NCBI RefSeq assembly: GCF_964204645.1
Contig: NC_134029.1
Span: 4,287,001-4,351,000 of the forward strand
Length of the DNA stretch: 64,000 nt
Source of the DNA: Tubulanus polymorphus
Lineage: Eukaryota > Nemertea > Palaeonemertea > Tubulaniformes > Tubulanidae
Reading direction: 5' to 3'
Positions 1 through 18,334 of the stretch are shown piece by piece. The first letter of the stretch is position 1; each line of letters opens with the position of its first letter. A program made the position numbers and the translations under genes. The notes under the pieces are model-generated. The model made no database searches, was not told the origin of the DNA, and saw nothing but the letters and a program-made list of their open reading frames with translations.

Positions 1-3000
1 GTTGTTAGGCCTATCTAATTAAAGAAATATCACTTTTTAAGGCGATGTTATGATGATTAATGATCGCCCTGAAATCTATATATAAACGTGAATCTTGTTT
101 TTTCATTCACTCATCACCCTTGAAATACGATCAACTTTTATTGTGATTGAAATCATAACTCCATTCCGTAGGTACAAGTTCGAAAAACCATTGCCAATAA
201 ATTTCCGAGTAGTTTCTTTCATGGTTGACACTGTAGTCACTTTCTCATTTATAATTAAGGTGCCTTTGAACTATAAATTTGGTTTGCAGCTGAAATGTTA
301 ATGCTGTAAATTGCGTCGGGCACAAAAACGTATTATGTATATAAGTAACCCCTTGAAATGTGGTCGTCTTTGATGTAGGTAGGTCATTCTTTAGAGTTAG
401 CATTCATGCGTTATACTCGAAATGCTTTAGAAGTGAATTTATTCTCCTATTGTTTAAAAACTTCAACATTCAAACGCATAAAAGTCTGTTCGAGGACCTT
501 AATAAAATATGGCACGAGAAAGCTTTAAATTATGATTTCTTTTGGCAGTTATTTTACTAGAATTAGGCTGTAGTCCTCTCTTGGCAATATATTTATATGC
601 CTATATCATTTTGACATTTCATATTAGGAGGCAAGCCTCATCATTTTGTTGGGACTGAAATTATTAACTCCCCCACTGACGCTCCTGCAATTATGCCTAG
701 TTGCCTATGGTTTGGTGATCTTGATGCAACGCTCTGTAGTATTCCTGAACGTAACTATTCGGATATAGTCGCAATATGAAATAAACTACTAGCTCAAGGA
801 AACCGCAGGATTTTACAGTATCAATTGGTCAGGGTCTGTTGTTTTGGGTTAAAAAGCTATGGACCCTTCTTGAAAACTGTGAAAGGGTCTTCTCTACTAT
901 TTAACTCTTCACCCATTGCTACTGTTTAGAATAAAGTGTTTCAATCGAAAGGTAACTTTAAAAAAACTTTACTCAATATTTTGGTCACATAGAATTTCAC
1001 ATGTAGAGTAAGTTATGTGTGGGTAGTATGTATGTAAATATTGAGCGTTCATTTTATTATCGCATAGTCAGAAATGCCTGCATAATGCATTATATATTGA
1101 TAATAATTGTTTCGCGACAAATTAATTTAGTGAGTACTGTAGGGGGGAATCTAATTGCTCGATGTTTCGGAGCTCGCGATGGAATGAAAATGATGATTGA
1201 TTGATAGGAAAAATACGTCTCCAGTTTTTCATGCAGCGTTCGTTTCGATTCACGCTTGATTTAACACGCCAATATTTCATCTGTGTTCCGATCCCCGTTG
1301 AGCAGCCGGTTGGATTCGGCTGCAAAATCGACAAGACAGGAAGAAATCAAATTGATTGCGCTATGAAATATATGTATCTTATCGAGTAGTATATACATGT
1401 AAGATGGTCTGTAGAGAGTCTACTATGTGCTACTTTTTCGAAGAGAAGTTTTTGCTTAATTTTCACAAAAATGTCAGTAATTACTGAAAGCACTAGTTTT
1501 CGACTTAGAAGCCATCTGAAAAATATCGTCACGATATTCGTGATTGTGATACTATGCGTTAATCAAATAATCAAAAGCCAAGCAATTAACATATCCTTGT
1601 GCATAAATAACATGGATTTATTTGTCCTTAGGTTAAGTGCTGAAAATGTTTACTTAAAAGTACAGAGGCTATAGTTTGGTCGATCTGACTACACCAGCTG
1701 AATCTCTTTTGGTGAATTCTAGGAAATATCCAATTTGACCCTCGAATCTGTCCTAGAAATCTAATTTTATTTACCTGTAAGACAATAAGATAATTTTATC
1801 AAATTTAGCCTCGTCCCAGAATACTAATTCCATTGTTAAAAACTATTCAGCTCATACGCTGAGTTCAAAAATTAAAAAATCTTTCCCTCGATTTCTTCCA
1901 GTTTAGTGTTAGGGTAAAGGATAAATCTGTGGCAAGCAAACTTTTGTCTCAGATCATTATATCGTCTGTCATTCTCAGAAAACTGTTCGATTTTCTATTG
2001 TCTCTATAATTCGGTTTGCTCGCTCTAATTTTTCCGTGCACACATATTCTCTCATTCGAGGAGTTTCTTTATTTACTCGATCACTGCATTGTAGAAAGAC
2101 TTCATTGCGTCTGCCCCGTTGCGTACGTCTCGTCGTCGCTTCTTCTTCGCGTTTCGTATTTATTCATTGATAAAATAAAAAGATCGTGTTTTCATTAGTC
2201 ACTTTACTATTTGTAATGACTACATGTTGAATGAATTTCCGTTTCCTTATTACTAAAAACCAGCCCGCATACACTCGCACATACAAATACGCATAATTAC
2301 ACAGCGAATGTGAGTGAATTGTCTTGAGAGACTCTCGCTTGATAATTACTTATCGTCGGATTTTTTCTTGGCCGCCTGATATATTTCACATGGCGCTATT
2401 AGTGCCTACATGCAGCGCCGCTGCTAGCTCGTACAGCGATGTTCGTCAGCCAGATCATCGATTGTCCTTGACAACGAGACATTAAAATTCTAGCTAGGTA
2501 GTGGATTCGTGTATAGTGTGTAAGAGATGCATCGAGGGGTTCGTCTACGAGTATGGATTTGGTATCATATCTCTGGTATTGTTCGCTGAACTCTATGGAA
2601 AAGGAATTAGCTTCACACCTGATATTGAGCTATAGGTTTGTTTTTGTCGATATTGCTGTTTCTTTGTTCGTATGTGATGCGCAGTGTTCAGATCCAATCA
2701 TGTAAACCATGATTATTAATTGTGGTTTTGAATGAAGAGTCCCGCGATAGAATTGTAGATGAAAAAATCTATTGAAACAACAGTTCGGCTGTTGGCTATA
2801 ACAGCCATCGTCATCGTCATTCTACCTGATGATGGCTGTCGTTTCATTTTTATAGATTTTATCATCTAAAATTCTATTGTGAGACTTCTTCATTCATCTA
2901 CAGTTTACAAGGATTACAGCGTTTTTTCATCTACTAATTCTAGTTCTATTTTCTATTAGATTATATGATTTAAATGGTCAAATGCCCTCTAAATACAACA

Positions 3001-5649
3001 TCGTGTAAAAGCTATTTTTGATATCACTTATTATCATTAATTTATTCCTCATATAAGAGTATATAAATCATAGTAATGAATGATAAGTGGCTGATGCTAC
3101 TGATTTTGATTTCAATTGTGATAATGAAGGTTTTTCATACTTCGTGTTATTTGTATCGAGCTAGCTCGCGAGTATTACGCTGGTTGAAAACGAAATGGCG
3201 CGGAGTTATTTACAAGTCATTTGATCAGGCTGTAATTACTATTTTAGGTTAGGAAATTATCTATGACAGACAGTTATAGAAAGGCATCCTTATCGACATT
3301 GCTGGAGTGGCAATGCTTGTATTCAGATATCAATATGGAATGCGTATGTTGAAATGTGGAATATGCATAGAGCTGGTATCAGACAGGAAACTACTGTTAG
3401 ATTTATCATAAGATATGTATGTCTGGTGAGGTAGAGTTGATGAGGGCAATCTATCAGTATCAGTATTCACAAATACGTCCAATATATGTGGCAATAACAC
3501 AAAGACGATTTGGCCCGTGTCAAACCGGCCTGGACAAGACCAGCATCAAATTTGGCCCGTGCTTGATTGATCAGAGAACACATTCATATGTAAATTACTC
3601 ATTAGTTAAATGCTATTGAACAATATCCTTGCCTAATCTGGCCCAGACCAAAAATGCTTGTGTGATAGTGGATTATATTTTAGAAAATCTTTGCAGGAAA
3701 ATATGAGGATGCTGACGAAGCCTTGTGTTCATAGGAATTGATCCCGATGCTCAAATGTCATATCAAACTGATATAGAATTTATCAGCAGTTTTGCTCGGT
3801 TTATAATTCGTGATTAAAACATGATTTTTTACCTTAAACTACAGAATTAAGACTGCAATCGAGGTGCTTAGTCCTTTTTGGCAGAAACGTTTTGTAATTG
3901 TAGTCACTAAGTAGCGGTGCTTGTATCAAGTTTTCTGAATAAGCACACTTTGCTACCGGTACTCATGAATTTAAGGTATATATGTAAAACAATTCAGATA
4001 ACCATTTTCAAGATCGTCTTTATATCATTTCAGAGATATTCGCGTTACTGAAGAGGCTCATAAAAACATTGTTCTACGATGATTGACAGTGAATGTTGGT
4101 ATATTATCCCAGACATGAGCGCACTCAACTGTACGTACAGATTATGAATTGGTCAGTGACTTCGGCAAATTTTCTCACCCGTGTAATTACGATGGACACG
4201 CGCGCGCGTTAGAAAAGATATTTTGATCGCGTCGAGTGAATGCACGGAACTGAGTAACGCAAATGTTTTTGGTCGTTGAACGCTGATGTGGATTTTTCCG
4301 CGAGTTATTCGTTTATACATCAAATACGTGTGTATTTGCGACAAAGAGGACTTGACCGAATTGTTGTGCGCGCTGAATCAGCTGACTGTGAAGTGTATGG
4401 ATTGGAAAATTCGATAATTTTTTTTCGCGATAAAAAAAGACGTCCTCTGGTGGAAATTCTTCGTTGCGAGACAGGGAAAGTTCGGCGAGGTTTTCAACTG
4501 AGATTTTGGCCTCTGTCACTAAGCGGACTGCTCGGATATTTACGTTGTTACGCTTCGAGCACTTGCGGGATGGCTCTCGTTGAAATGATTCGTCTGTTGA
4601 AGTGACGGCTTCAAATTTTGACGTAAAAGATCTTGAAATCAACGCGGTTAGTTGGATCGCGCAAAGTTTGCGCATTCGCAGAGCGTTCATACGTATGTAT
4701 TGCGTGCACTTTTTTGCCTTTTATGAATAAAGTCCCTGCGAAAAATAAACAGCAAGATTATTTCGAGCAATAAACTGTACTGAATAGACCGAGCGATTCA
4801 TTGTAGTTACCACACGCGCCCTTCAAAACGTACATAACTGGTCTTTTTTCGAAGACACGACTCTGTTTATGTTGTGTGTGCGTATGTGTACTCTGGTTGA
4901 GTCTATATATGACTAAAAACGAGTTTCTATTGCTGTGTGCGTGGTTTTTCTCGTGAAAGAACTTTCGAATGTACGACTGACTTGTAGGACTTCGATGCGT
5001 CATCGTTCATACGTGGATTGAGTTATTATTTCTGTTAGGCGTGTGTTTTACCTGTTGAAATATGAAGTATTTTCCCGGAATTCCACGAAGTCTTCCGCAG
5101 TCTAGAGACTGTTGACTCAGTTTTGTGAGTATATCGAGAAAGACTTTCGTTCATTCATCGGCCTAATCTAGATATGTACGCACGCACAGACTTAATGGTC
5201 CGTTGGAAAGGCGTATAAGTTCATTCGATCGAAAAACTACTCGCGCATTGAAGTTTCGTGTGAAGGATTTATAAAAAAAAACTACTTAATTCGAAGTAGA
5301 TTTACGGCTATGTAAGTGAGAAACTGTCTCAATAACCGGATAACCAGCGTTGCGCTAATGTTCGAATCGATCTAAATTGTAACGCGATAACTTCGTTATT
5401 TTATACGTTGAATTCTTCTGGTGGTAATATCGTGTAAATACGATATCCGCAAAATTGTGAATATCGATTATATATTAAGTTACAGTTATTAGATAGAGTA
5501 AATTCCCACATCGCTCTGACTGTAATACTATGAAGTGTCATTATCACATTGATTCCTCGCTGTCAACAACCATTTCGAAATTGCTTCATTACTGAGTCGC
5601 GAGTATATATCTATATTTTGGGTTAATCGCTGCTTGACTCGTCGTAAAA
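1..5649. other. Upstream non-coding region, probable promoter and 5' UTR of the TPR gene
   Basis: I find no supported coding exon here. Between about 4150 and 5100 the sequence becomes richer in CpG and resembles a promoter or untranslated exon. Open frames of 109 and 125 codons overlap there on opposite strands and have no family features. A foldback element sits at 2730-2895. The last 150 bases before the ATG at 5650 contain no upstream in-frame coding sequence. Transcription start sites cannot be placed from sequence alone. Confidence 0.5.
2730..2895. repeat. Foldback (MITE-like) inverted repeat
   Basis: The two arms, about 50 bases each, are imperfect reverse complements. The left arm starts gaatgaagagtcccgcgata and the right arm ends gagacttcttcattc. 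The loop carries a second small palindrome (acagccatcgtcat / gatgatggctgt). The size, long arms and absence of coding sequence fit a non-autonomous foldback or MITE element. A target-site duplication is not obvious. Confidence 0.6.
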
Positions 5650-8600
5650 ATGGAGCGCGTTCGATCGATGGTCGAGCAGAATATGATGCTGTCGAACGTC
5701 GAGACAGTCGAGAGTTTGAGCAGACGCGCGAACGACATGTTGCACGTGTTCAATTTGGACGACGCCGAAGATTTGTACCTGAAACTGATTTACAACTTGA
5801 GAGATAAGCCGAATTATCGTAAAGAGTTGGTCGTCTGCTATAAGGGTTTGGCCGAGGTGTACATGAATCACGGAAACGCGTTTCGTGCCGATTGCGACGA
5901 ATGGCAGTGGGGTTGCATTCAGGGTATGGTTTTACTGCGGAAAGCGATCGCGATCTGTTCTTCGCGCGCGGCGACTACCACTTCGAAGGATACGAAACCC
6001 GCTTTGATGGGAAATCGAAATAGACATAACAACAATAACAATAACGAAATCTGTAAAATGAACGCGTTGAATTCGAAAACGTCGCAAAAAGGCGCGCCGA
6101 TTTCGAGCGCCGAACAGGCGTGGTTCGTCAAAGAGCGAGCTAGTTTGAGTAAGCGGTTGATGTTGGTCGAGAATTCGCTGGTGAAATCGATGCATAAAAC
6201 GTTGCAACAGAGCGTGCGCATGAGCACGAAAGAGTTGGTCGATCTGGCGAAGGGTAAGATACAAAAGACAGACATCGAGAAGATGCAGTGTATTTCGCAA
6301 TTGGAGAACTTGCGCAAGAAATGCGAAGACGATCTGATAAGCATGCAGGACATACTGTTGAACTCGGTGCGCAATAGAAATAAGCTAGTCTCACGCAAGT
6401 ATAAAGCCGACGATGTAGAAGTGAATACAGGTGGGCCGTTACGTCGAGCCGCAAGTCTAGATTGTCTAGAACGCAGTACAGTGATTAACTATCGCGCCGT
6501 TCGCTGGCATCGTAGACCGGGTTCTATCAGCGAGGATTATATCGATGACGACCAGGCTGGAACGATGCAATCGACTGGAGCTAAACGACCGAAAAGTTTA
6601 CACATTCAATCCGTCACTCGTCGGCTTTCGATGGACGAACAGGTGCAAAAAGCCGTCTCGTTCTTAAAAGAGAAGGCGAAAAATCTCAAGCGAAGTCACC
6701 TACGTCCGCTGTCGAGTTTCTCATCGTGGAGAGCGTTAAAACAACAACACGAGTCAATTCTCGATGAAGCGTTGGTCGATTTTCAAGATTACGACAACGA
6801 GCCGGACGCGACGGTGAACGGATTCGACGACCGCGCGAATGATGGCGGTTCAAACGTGCCGAGTACGACCTCGGAGAAAACGTCGCACAGCAACATGTCG
6901 CTCGATTCGTCGCTGATGGAATCGAGTCCGGAGAGCCCGGAATCGACGTTAGAAATGTCCGATTCGTTCGACCACGATCGTTTCATGTCTGAGAATCGCG
7001 TCTACCAATCGGAGACGCGTTATACGCGCGAGGTGCGGCGCGACGGCGAGCAGACGCATACCGTCAGTCGCACGGAGGTTCGTAACAAAACATTAGGCGG
7101 AATCGACGTCAATCGAATTCTGAATCTGAGTCGTCACGGCGACGAAACGATCGAACCACTGCGCTCCGATTCGACCTTGGATAATATATTGTTGCGATTG
7201 CCGGGTTACAATAACGCGCCGGCGCTTACGCAGGAAAGTACTCCCTCTCCGCACGAGTCGCGACATTACAGATTGGACTCGTTCACCGCTTTTTCGCCGG
7301 TTACCGAAACCAGTAGCTTAAACTTTGAAAAACTGTATAACTGTAACGACGGTAAAACGAGGGCCTCCGTTTTCGATATTCTTCCGATTAACTCGCAAGA
7401 AGTACAGCTGACGCTCGCCTACTGTTTCTACCGTCTTGCCAATCTCGAATTCGAAAAAGAATGCTTCCCTAAAGCGACTGCTCTATACGAACAGGCGCTC
7501 GCCGTCTTCCACGATGTTTATAAACTCGGTATTTTAGACGACTGTATGGCGCAGGCGTTGAAAAATTCCGGTAAGATCCGCGTGATCGAGGGCGACATAA
7601 CCGGCGGCGTTGGTCTGATGGAACAGGCTATTCGCTTGTTGGAAAAGTTCCACAATACTCAAACGCATCCGGACATCGCGAATATCTGGTTCGAAATGGG
7701 AAACGCGTACATTAGTAAACAAACCCAGGGCGAAAGCATGTACGACCATCTATCGAGGCGCGTTCGCAAAGAGCTGTACAGCGAATTGGTCACCATATCA
7801 TCGGACGACGAGGACGAATCGAACGAAAGTACGGATGAAGAAGGCGGCTACGGCGGAGAGACGTATTCGATAAATACGTACGAGGCTTTACGCTCGTATC
7901 AACACGCGTATTCGATACTGAAAGAACTTCATTCGACCGGCGCCAACGAGAACTACCTTCACGATCTCGTGAAAGTTCTCACGCGACTCGGCGATTGCAG
8001 CGTGATCACCGACGACTACGACGAAGCGATTAATTACTACGAGGACGCGTTGAAACGGTTCCCGAATTCGTTCAATTCAGGCCTGCTACCCGATAACGCG
8101 CACGTCATGTCCGTGCTCGGCGTCGTGCGCATTCTTCTGCGTAATTACACGAAGGCGACGAAGTTCCTCGAATGCGCTCACATCATGTATCAGAACGGAT
8201 ACGCCGATAAAGTGAATCAGGTCGAGGTGTCGTTCACGCTGTCGATGTTGAGTCTAGCGCATTATGCCAGTAAGAACTATTACAAATCGATATCATGGGC
8301 ATTACGAGCAATAAACATATACGGCGACTTATACAACAAAACCATTCCGAATCTTTCCGCCGAACTGTTTTGGTTAGTTAACTTTACTATATATTCTATC
8401 GCGTACGCGCACCTGACGTTATCCGAGTACAATAAAGCGCTGCATTTCCTGTTGTTGACTTTATTTTATTGCCAAAAAGCGAAATATCCCGACCACGTTT
8501 TGGATGTACTCGTGTTGAAAGCGTGCGCTCATTGTTACGATTGCCTCGAAGACCACGACAACGCTTTGAAGTATTACGCGGACGCGATCGCCAAAAACGA

Positions 8601-9552
8601 AGAGAACAAAAAGTATAAACTGTATTCGCACAATTTACATCAAGAGTTGTTGAGCAAATCGGCTCAGATGCACGTTACTATGAGCCAGTGGGGTCAGGCG
8701 GTTGAGGCATTCGATATAGCGCGCGACGTTCAGAATTCGATGGAGGAAGATATCAAGGGCGACATGGTGAGTCTGTTACATCAGCTCGGGCAGACGCATG
8801 CGATGACGTGCGACGTCAATAAATCGATCGAATGTTATCTCGAATGTCTCGAAGCGTATAAAGAAATGCACGGCACGGTCGGACCGGAAATGGCCGCCAC
8901 GTTTAAGAATCTGGCCACGATGTGCCACGTGAAAGCCTCGATGAGCGACTTCCCGGAAGACGTCCAAGAAATGACCTTGCTCGCCGAACACTGTTTCAAG
9001 CAGGCGCTCGACTTAGAATTCTCGACGAATTTAGCGCTGAAATACGCAAACTTTTTATACTACCAATTAAACTATAGCGACTGCGCGCTGATGTTGCTGC
9101 GTGTGTTAAAAGAGCACAAAGTCCCCGACGATGAGATTATCGTGTTTAGTTTTATCGAGCAAGTTTTAGCGCCGGGCTGTCTCGATCTCGAAATGGAAGA
9201 CGAAGAGATAGTCGTGACGTCGTCTGTATTCATACAGTATTTACTATTCTTGTCGTTTAAAGAACTTCACCTGTTCACCGACGCCGAACAATGCATTTAC
9301 GATTTAATGGACATAGCGTATACGTCGCAGCTGCCTCAACCGTTCGCCATTCTCGGTTACGTCCTGATGGAAATCGGATTGTACGAAGAGGCCGCGATCG
9401 CATTTCATAAAGCCGCCGGATTTCCGAATGAAGACGCGAAAGTGCGGACATTTTGTCGAGATGTCTGTTTCGCGATGGGTTTTTATAGCGATGTTTGTAA
9501 TCTGTGCTATCGCGCGTGGCTGTTCGTTAACCGCAGACAAGTTTTGGATTAA
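5650..9552 (+). CDS. Large intronless TPR-repeat protein (1300 aa)
   Basis: One uninterrupted reading frame of 1300 codons. The start has a good Kozak context (aaaaATGg). Residues about 15-100 form an N-terminal TPR-like helical segment. A poly-Asn tract follows near residue 125. Residues about 270-560 are Ser-rich and charged, probably disordered and a site of phosphorylation. From about 570 to 1290 there is a long run of tetratricopeptide-type helices with repeated A-x-x-Y-x-x-A and L-G patterns, broken by an acidic insert (SSDDEDESNESTDEEGG) near residue 718. TPR arrays are protein-interaction scaffolds, so a scaffold role is likely. No catalytic motif, signal peptide or membrane segment is seen. 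I do not recognise the orthologue. The lack of introns is striking beside neighbours with 8-19 exons. Codon use is CpG-rich and consistent over the full length, so this is a real protein. Confidence 0.93.
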   Translation: MERVRSMVEQNMMLSNVETVESLSRRANDMLHVFNLDDAEDLYLKLIYNLRDKPNYRKELVVCYKGLAEVYMNHGNAFRADCDEWQWGCIQGMVLLRKAIAICSSRAATTTSKDTKPALMGNRNRHNNNNNNEICKMNALNSKTSQKGAPISSAEQAWFVKERASLSKRLMLVENSLVKSMHKTLQQSVRMSTKELVDLAKGKIQKTDIEKMQCISQLENLRKKCEDDLISMQDILLNSVRNRNKLVSRKYKADDVEVNTGGPLRRAASLDCLERSTVINYRAVRWHRRPGSISEDYIDDDQAGTMQSTGAKRPKSLHIQSVTRRLSMDEQVQKAVSFLKEKAKNLKRSHLRPLSSFSSWRALKQQHESILDEALVDFQDYDNEPDATVNGFDDRANDGGSNVPSTTSEKTSHSNMSLDSSLMESSPESPESTLEMSDSFDHDRFMSENRVYQSETRYTREVRRDGEQTHTVSRTEVRNKTLGGIDVNRILNLSRHGDETIEPLRSDSTLDNILLRLPGYNNAPALTQESTPSPHESRHYRLDSFTAFSPVTETSSLNFEKLYNCNDGKTRASVFDILPINSQEVQLTLAYCFYRLANLEFEKECFPKATALYEQALAVFHDVYKLGILDDCMAQALKNSGKIRVIEGDITGGVGLMEQAIRLLEKFHNTQTHPDIANIWFEMGNAYISKQTQGESMYDHLSRRVRKELYSELVTISSDDEDESNESTDEEGGYGGETYSINTYEALRSYQHAYSILKELHSTGANENYLHDLVKVLTRLGDCSVITDDYDEAINYYEDALKRFPNSFNSGLLPDNAHVMSVLGVVRILLRNYTKATKFLECAHIMYQNGYADKVNQVEVSFTLSMLSLAHYASKNYYKSISWALRAINIYGDLYNKTIPNLSAELFWLVNFTIYSIAYAHLTLSEYNKALHFLLLTLFYCQKAKYPDHVLDVLVLKACAHCYDCLEDHDNALKYYADAIAKNEENKKYKLYSHNLHQELLSKSAQMHVTMSQWGQAVEAFDIARDVQNSMEEDIKGDMVSLLHQLGQTHAMTCDVNKSIECYLECLEAYKEMHGTVGPEMAATFKNLATMCHVKASMSDFPEDVQEMTLLAEHCFKQALDLEFSTNLALKYANFLYYQLNYSDCALMLLRVLKEHKVPDDEIIVFSFIEQVLAPGCLDLEMEDEEIVVTSSVFIQYLLFLSFKELHLFTDAEQCIYDLMDIAYTSQLPQPFAILGYVLMEIGLYEEAAIAFHKAAGFPNEDAKVRTFCRDVCFAMGFYSDVCNLCYRAWLFVNRRQVLD

Positions 9553-12500
9553 CCTTCTATTTTCTTCTGGGCAGTTCACAATCAAAATGACGAGGGATTT
9601 TTTACAACTCAACTCATCGTCATTCTTAACTTATTCTCTGACTAGTGAAATAACGAATTTTTTGACGACTTTTTCAATCGGCTTATCGAAGATTCTTGTT
9701 AAATTTGAACAAATTTTGTATACAAATCTGCTGTTTTTTGAAAGTTTCTCTTTTCTAGGACTGATTGTCTACATGAAAATTCTATTCGAAATTCTATCTT
9801 TATTTAATTATGATATTTATAATATTTGTGTGTGATAAAAGCTAGTCACTGGTGAGATGTATTAGGATTTTTATTTTATGTACTGTTTACTAGTGACGCG
9901 ATCATTCGGTTTTTAGTCTTCAGTTTTGACTGCTCTCAATCTAAATTTCAGTTCACTATGGTCACATGATGCTTGTTTTGAAGCTGTTATATTGGTACAA
10001 TCAAAATTATATTCAATATAAAAAATGAGAATGATTTCAGAGCAGTTTTGGGCTAAATCTAATATACGTTGATACGCTCATATTTTAAGAAATTGATTGA
10101 TTGATTGAAGAGCAGACTTGAGTATATGAGAGGTGTGACGTGCATAGATATCATATTAAAAAAAAATCCGAAATTCCTTGATTCTAAAGTAGAGTGCGTC
10201 CAGATTTTGAGGATTTTGTGCTCATTCATTGAATTATTCTCTGCAATATCAAAACCATACATAAAAAAGCAAGCATATTTGCCTGATCTAAAATTCTATC
10301 TGATATTGTGATTTATTTATTTTTCTAACAAATTACTTATGAGCTTAAATCGAGAGTACTTAAAGATCAAACTATGTTATAACGCTTATAATCAATTTTT
10401 TAATGCTAATCAAATGTGATCTCTACAATTTTACTACATTTTTCGAACGTAAGGTATCCTAGCTTAACCTAATAACATTGGCAGTGAAAATCTTGTGGAA
10501 AAGCAGTTCACTAAGAACTTATGCATCTTTTTGATGAATTTATGAATAATTCTGAATGGTTTTTATTATTTTTTAAGAAACTCCTGCGCGCACAGTTTGT
10601 ATTATGAAAGTACAGTACGTGCAGTGAAATTTGGGTAGATATTGACTCGAGAAATCAGTACTTAAACATCTGCTGAGAACACACTCGGTTTTGCCTTATA
10701 TCGTGCACATAGTATTAGATTTCAAAATCCAAATGAGTCGAATATATATTAATTGTGCTTAAATAGTATATATCGCTGGTTATTTTGCACTGCGATATAT
10801 TCAAGTGTAGCAAACTCTTCAATACATGCAATAATCAAAACTGTTGGTAGAAGTGGTTTACGGTTCACTTGACATTTTCCACCCATAGATCTTAGCAATT
10901 GTGTACCGGTACATTGCGTAGAATATGCACGGAATACGCAGTAGAAGCCATCCATGTTTGTCGATAAAATATCTCCACATCTCAGAGGAAGTTACTAGTT
11001 ACTAAAACAATTTAAGCCCTATGCACGTGGCAAGGAAAAACACGGATATGAAAAAAACAATGGGCATTTTCGGACACTATCAAATGTTTTGTAGATCACA
11101 TTCGTATCTTTCAATACGTGATTGCTTATGTATGTTTTCCTAGTTGTGCGTAGTGGGCTTCAAGTTAAATATGAGTAATATTGTTAGATTTTAGAAAATG
11201 TCGTTGAAAATTGTTAGCCTACTGATAGATTTTGGATGTTAAGGCGTTGTTGATAGTTATTTGATGTGTGCATGTCAGTGAACTCTTTTCAAATCTTTAT
11301 TTTAACGCATGTACATATAATTACATGAAGTGTATGTTCACTCAGGGCATAAAGTCTCAGAACCTCAGGCATCAATGTGTTGCACCATGGACCATTGTTT
11401 TGTAGGCCCATATCTTTATGCATTAAATCTGATCTCTTGAAGATGGACCATTCGATTCAAGTATCATTTAAGCTTTATCGGGAACTAAGGAAATAATTGT
11501 AAATCCGACTTAAAACCCATTCGATTTATGTATTACCTATATATTTAGGTTTTTTACTATCAGATGAATGCTATACATGTAAAAAATGTCCAAGTAATGT
11601 ATACATATGTTGCTGTGTGGCCTCATCCATCATGTATTGAATCCTTTTAGTGAACTTTTTTACGACGTCACTCTCTACCATTGATGTCGATGCTTCGGCT
11701 GCACTTTCCCCGAAACTTTTGTATCCGCATTAGATGTAGAAAAACTGAACTATAGAACTAATTTTACTACTGATGATGCGTAGATGTATTAATAAAATGA
11801 TGAATAAATGACATGCGTACAAACAAATATGTGAAATTCTCTTTTAGTTTTTTTTTCGATTCTGTGGCTAATTGTTATATTAGGTTGGAGGAATTATACT
11901 TCGGCCAATTCTCTATGGCTAATTGTTTCAGCTGCATTACCATTCGTGTCATAAAACGCACATCAAACGCATACGTTTGCTACACGCAAACTGCACCTCA
12001 CAAGTCATAAAAAACATTCCAGGGGATATTAAACTGTCGGAGGCGGATAGAGGCTATTCGCACTATAATTGGTTTCGTGCTGTAATGGAAATTCAGTGAA
12101 GATAATTGTGTACGATATATGCACTCATTGTGTCGACTGTACTTGTTCATTTAAGGCATGAACTGTTCACTATAAACATTTACAGATATTATGTTGAATT
12201 AATACTTCAAAATGATCATCAACTGTGTTAATATAGTGTTTACTGTACGTGCATACCTATGCCTTGAATGCGTATAATTACACATTGAATATCTATTAAA
12301 ATAGCACCATTGTGATAATAGCCTATCCTTCCTTTTCTCCTCCTTCATTCCTTAAAAATTCCTAACTAGAAAATACTTTTTTGACACTCAATTAAGCGGT
12401 TACCGAATGAGACACCAAGTTTAATCAGTGAAAAGAATAAAAATTTGCTTACAAAACCACCGAATTAATGGTTCACTGAAATAAAGATTACCGAGTCGCC

Positions 12501-13033
12501 TGTAATAAGGATATGAATGCGATGCAGACACTTCTTCGAAATTTTCAATGCAGGGATTCTGTAGTAAGAAATATATAATAATCACGATGATAGATTAGAC
12601 TAAACATGTTTTATTCTAATACCTGGTACTAATCAATGTACATCACAAGTTTTTTTTGGCAACAGTAGCATGTATTCAGATTACATAATAAGTTTCCCAT
12701 TAGAGGTTGAATTTAAGACAACTATCAAAATCATTTTACAATTGACATGACAATTCTTTAAATAAACACATTTAAGTACATTTTTTCAATAAATGACCCT
12801 ATTTTCTATAGCCCCGGAAGTTACCTCAACCCGTAGAAGTTAAGTTTTTCTGTCACTATCTCCATCAAACCAATGGTCAAAGAAATGTTTCACTGAACAT
12901 TGATCTATAAATGATCAATGTATTCAATATTAAGTAGATAATGCCTTTATCCTAAAATAATACTGTTAGATATACCGGTTTACATATATGGGACTCGCAA
13001 TTGGAACGATACTTTCAAACTTTGTCCACTGCA
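9553..13033. other. Intergenic region without supported genes
   Basis: No exon with family similarity or convincing splice structure is visible on either strand. The region is AT-rich and holds the 3' ends of the flanking genes. On the minus strand an AATAAA polyadenylation signal (complement at 12610-12615) lies about 420 bases beyond the dioxygenase stop and could end its transcript. The open frame that continues past the TPR stop near 9830 is a chance frame. Confidence 0.5.

Positions 13034-18334
<5,301 letters not shown>

Noticed and set aside
4276-4690. Overlapping open frames of 109 aa (+) and 125 aa (-)
   Set aside because: They lie on opposite strands of the same CpG-richer stretch, show no domain, signal peptide or splice context, and are more likely chance frames in a promoter or 5' UTR.
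5919-6454. Minus-strand frames of 104-159 aa inside the TPR gene
   Set aside because: Shadows of the strongly coding plus-strand frame, with compositions typical of antisense reading.
9428-9835. 135-aa plus-strand frame overlapping the end of the TPR gene
   Set aside because: Out of frame with the TPR protein and running into AT-rich 3' sequence; its hydrophobic residues reflect T-rich codons.
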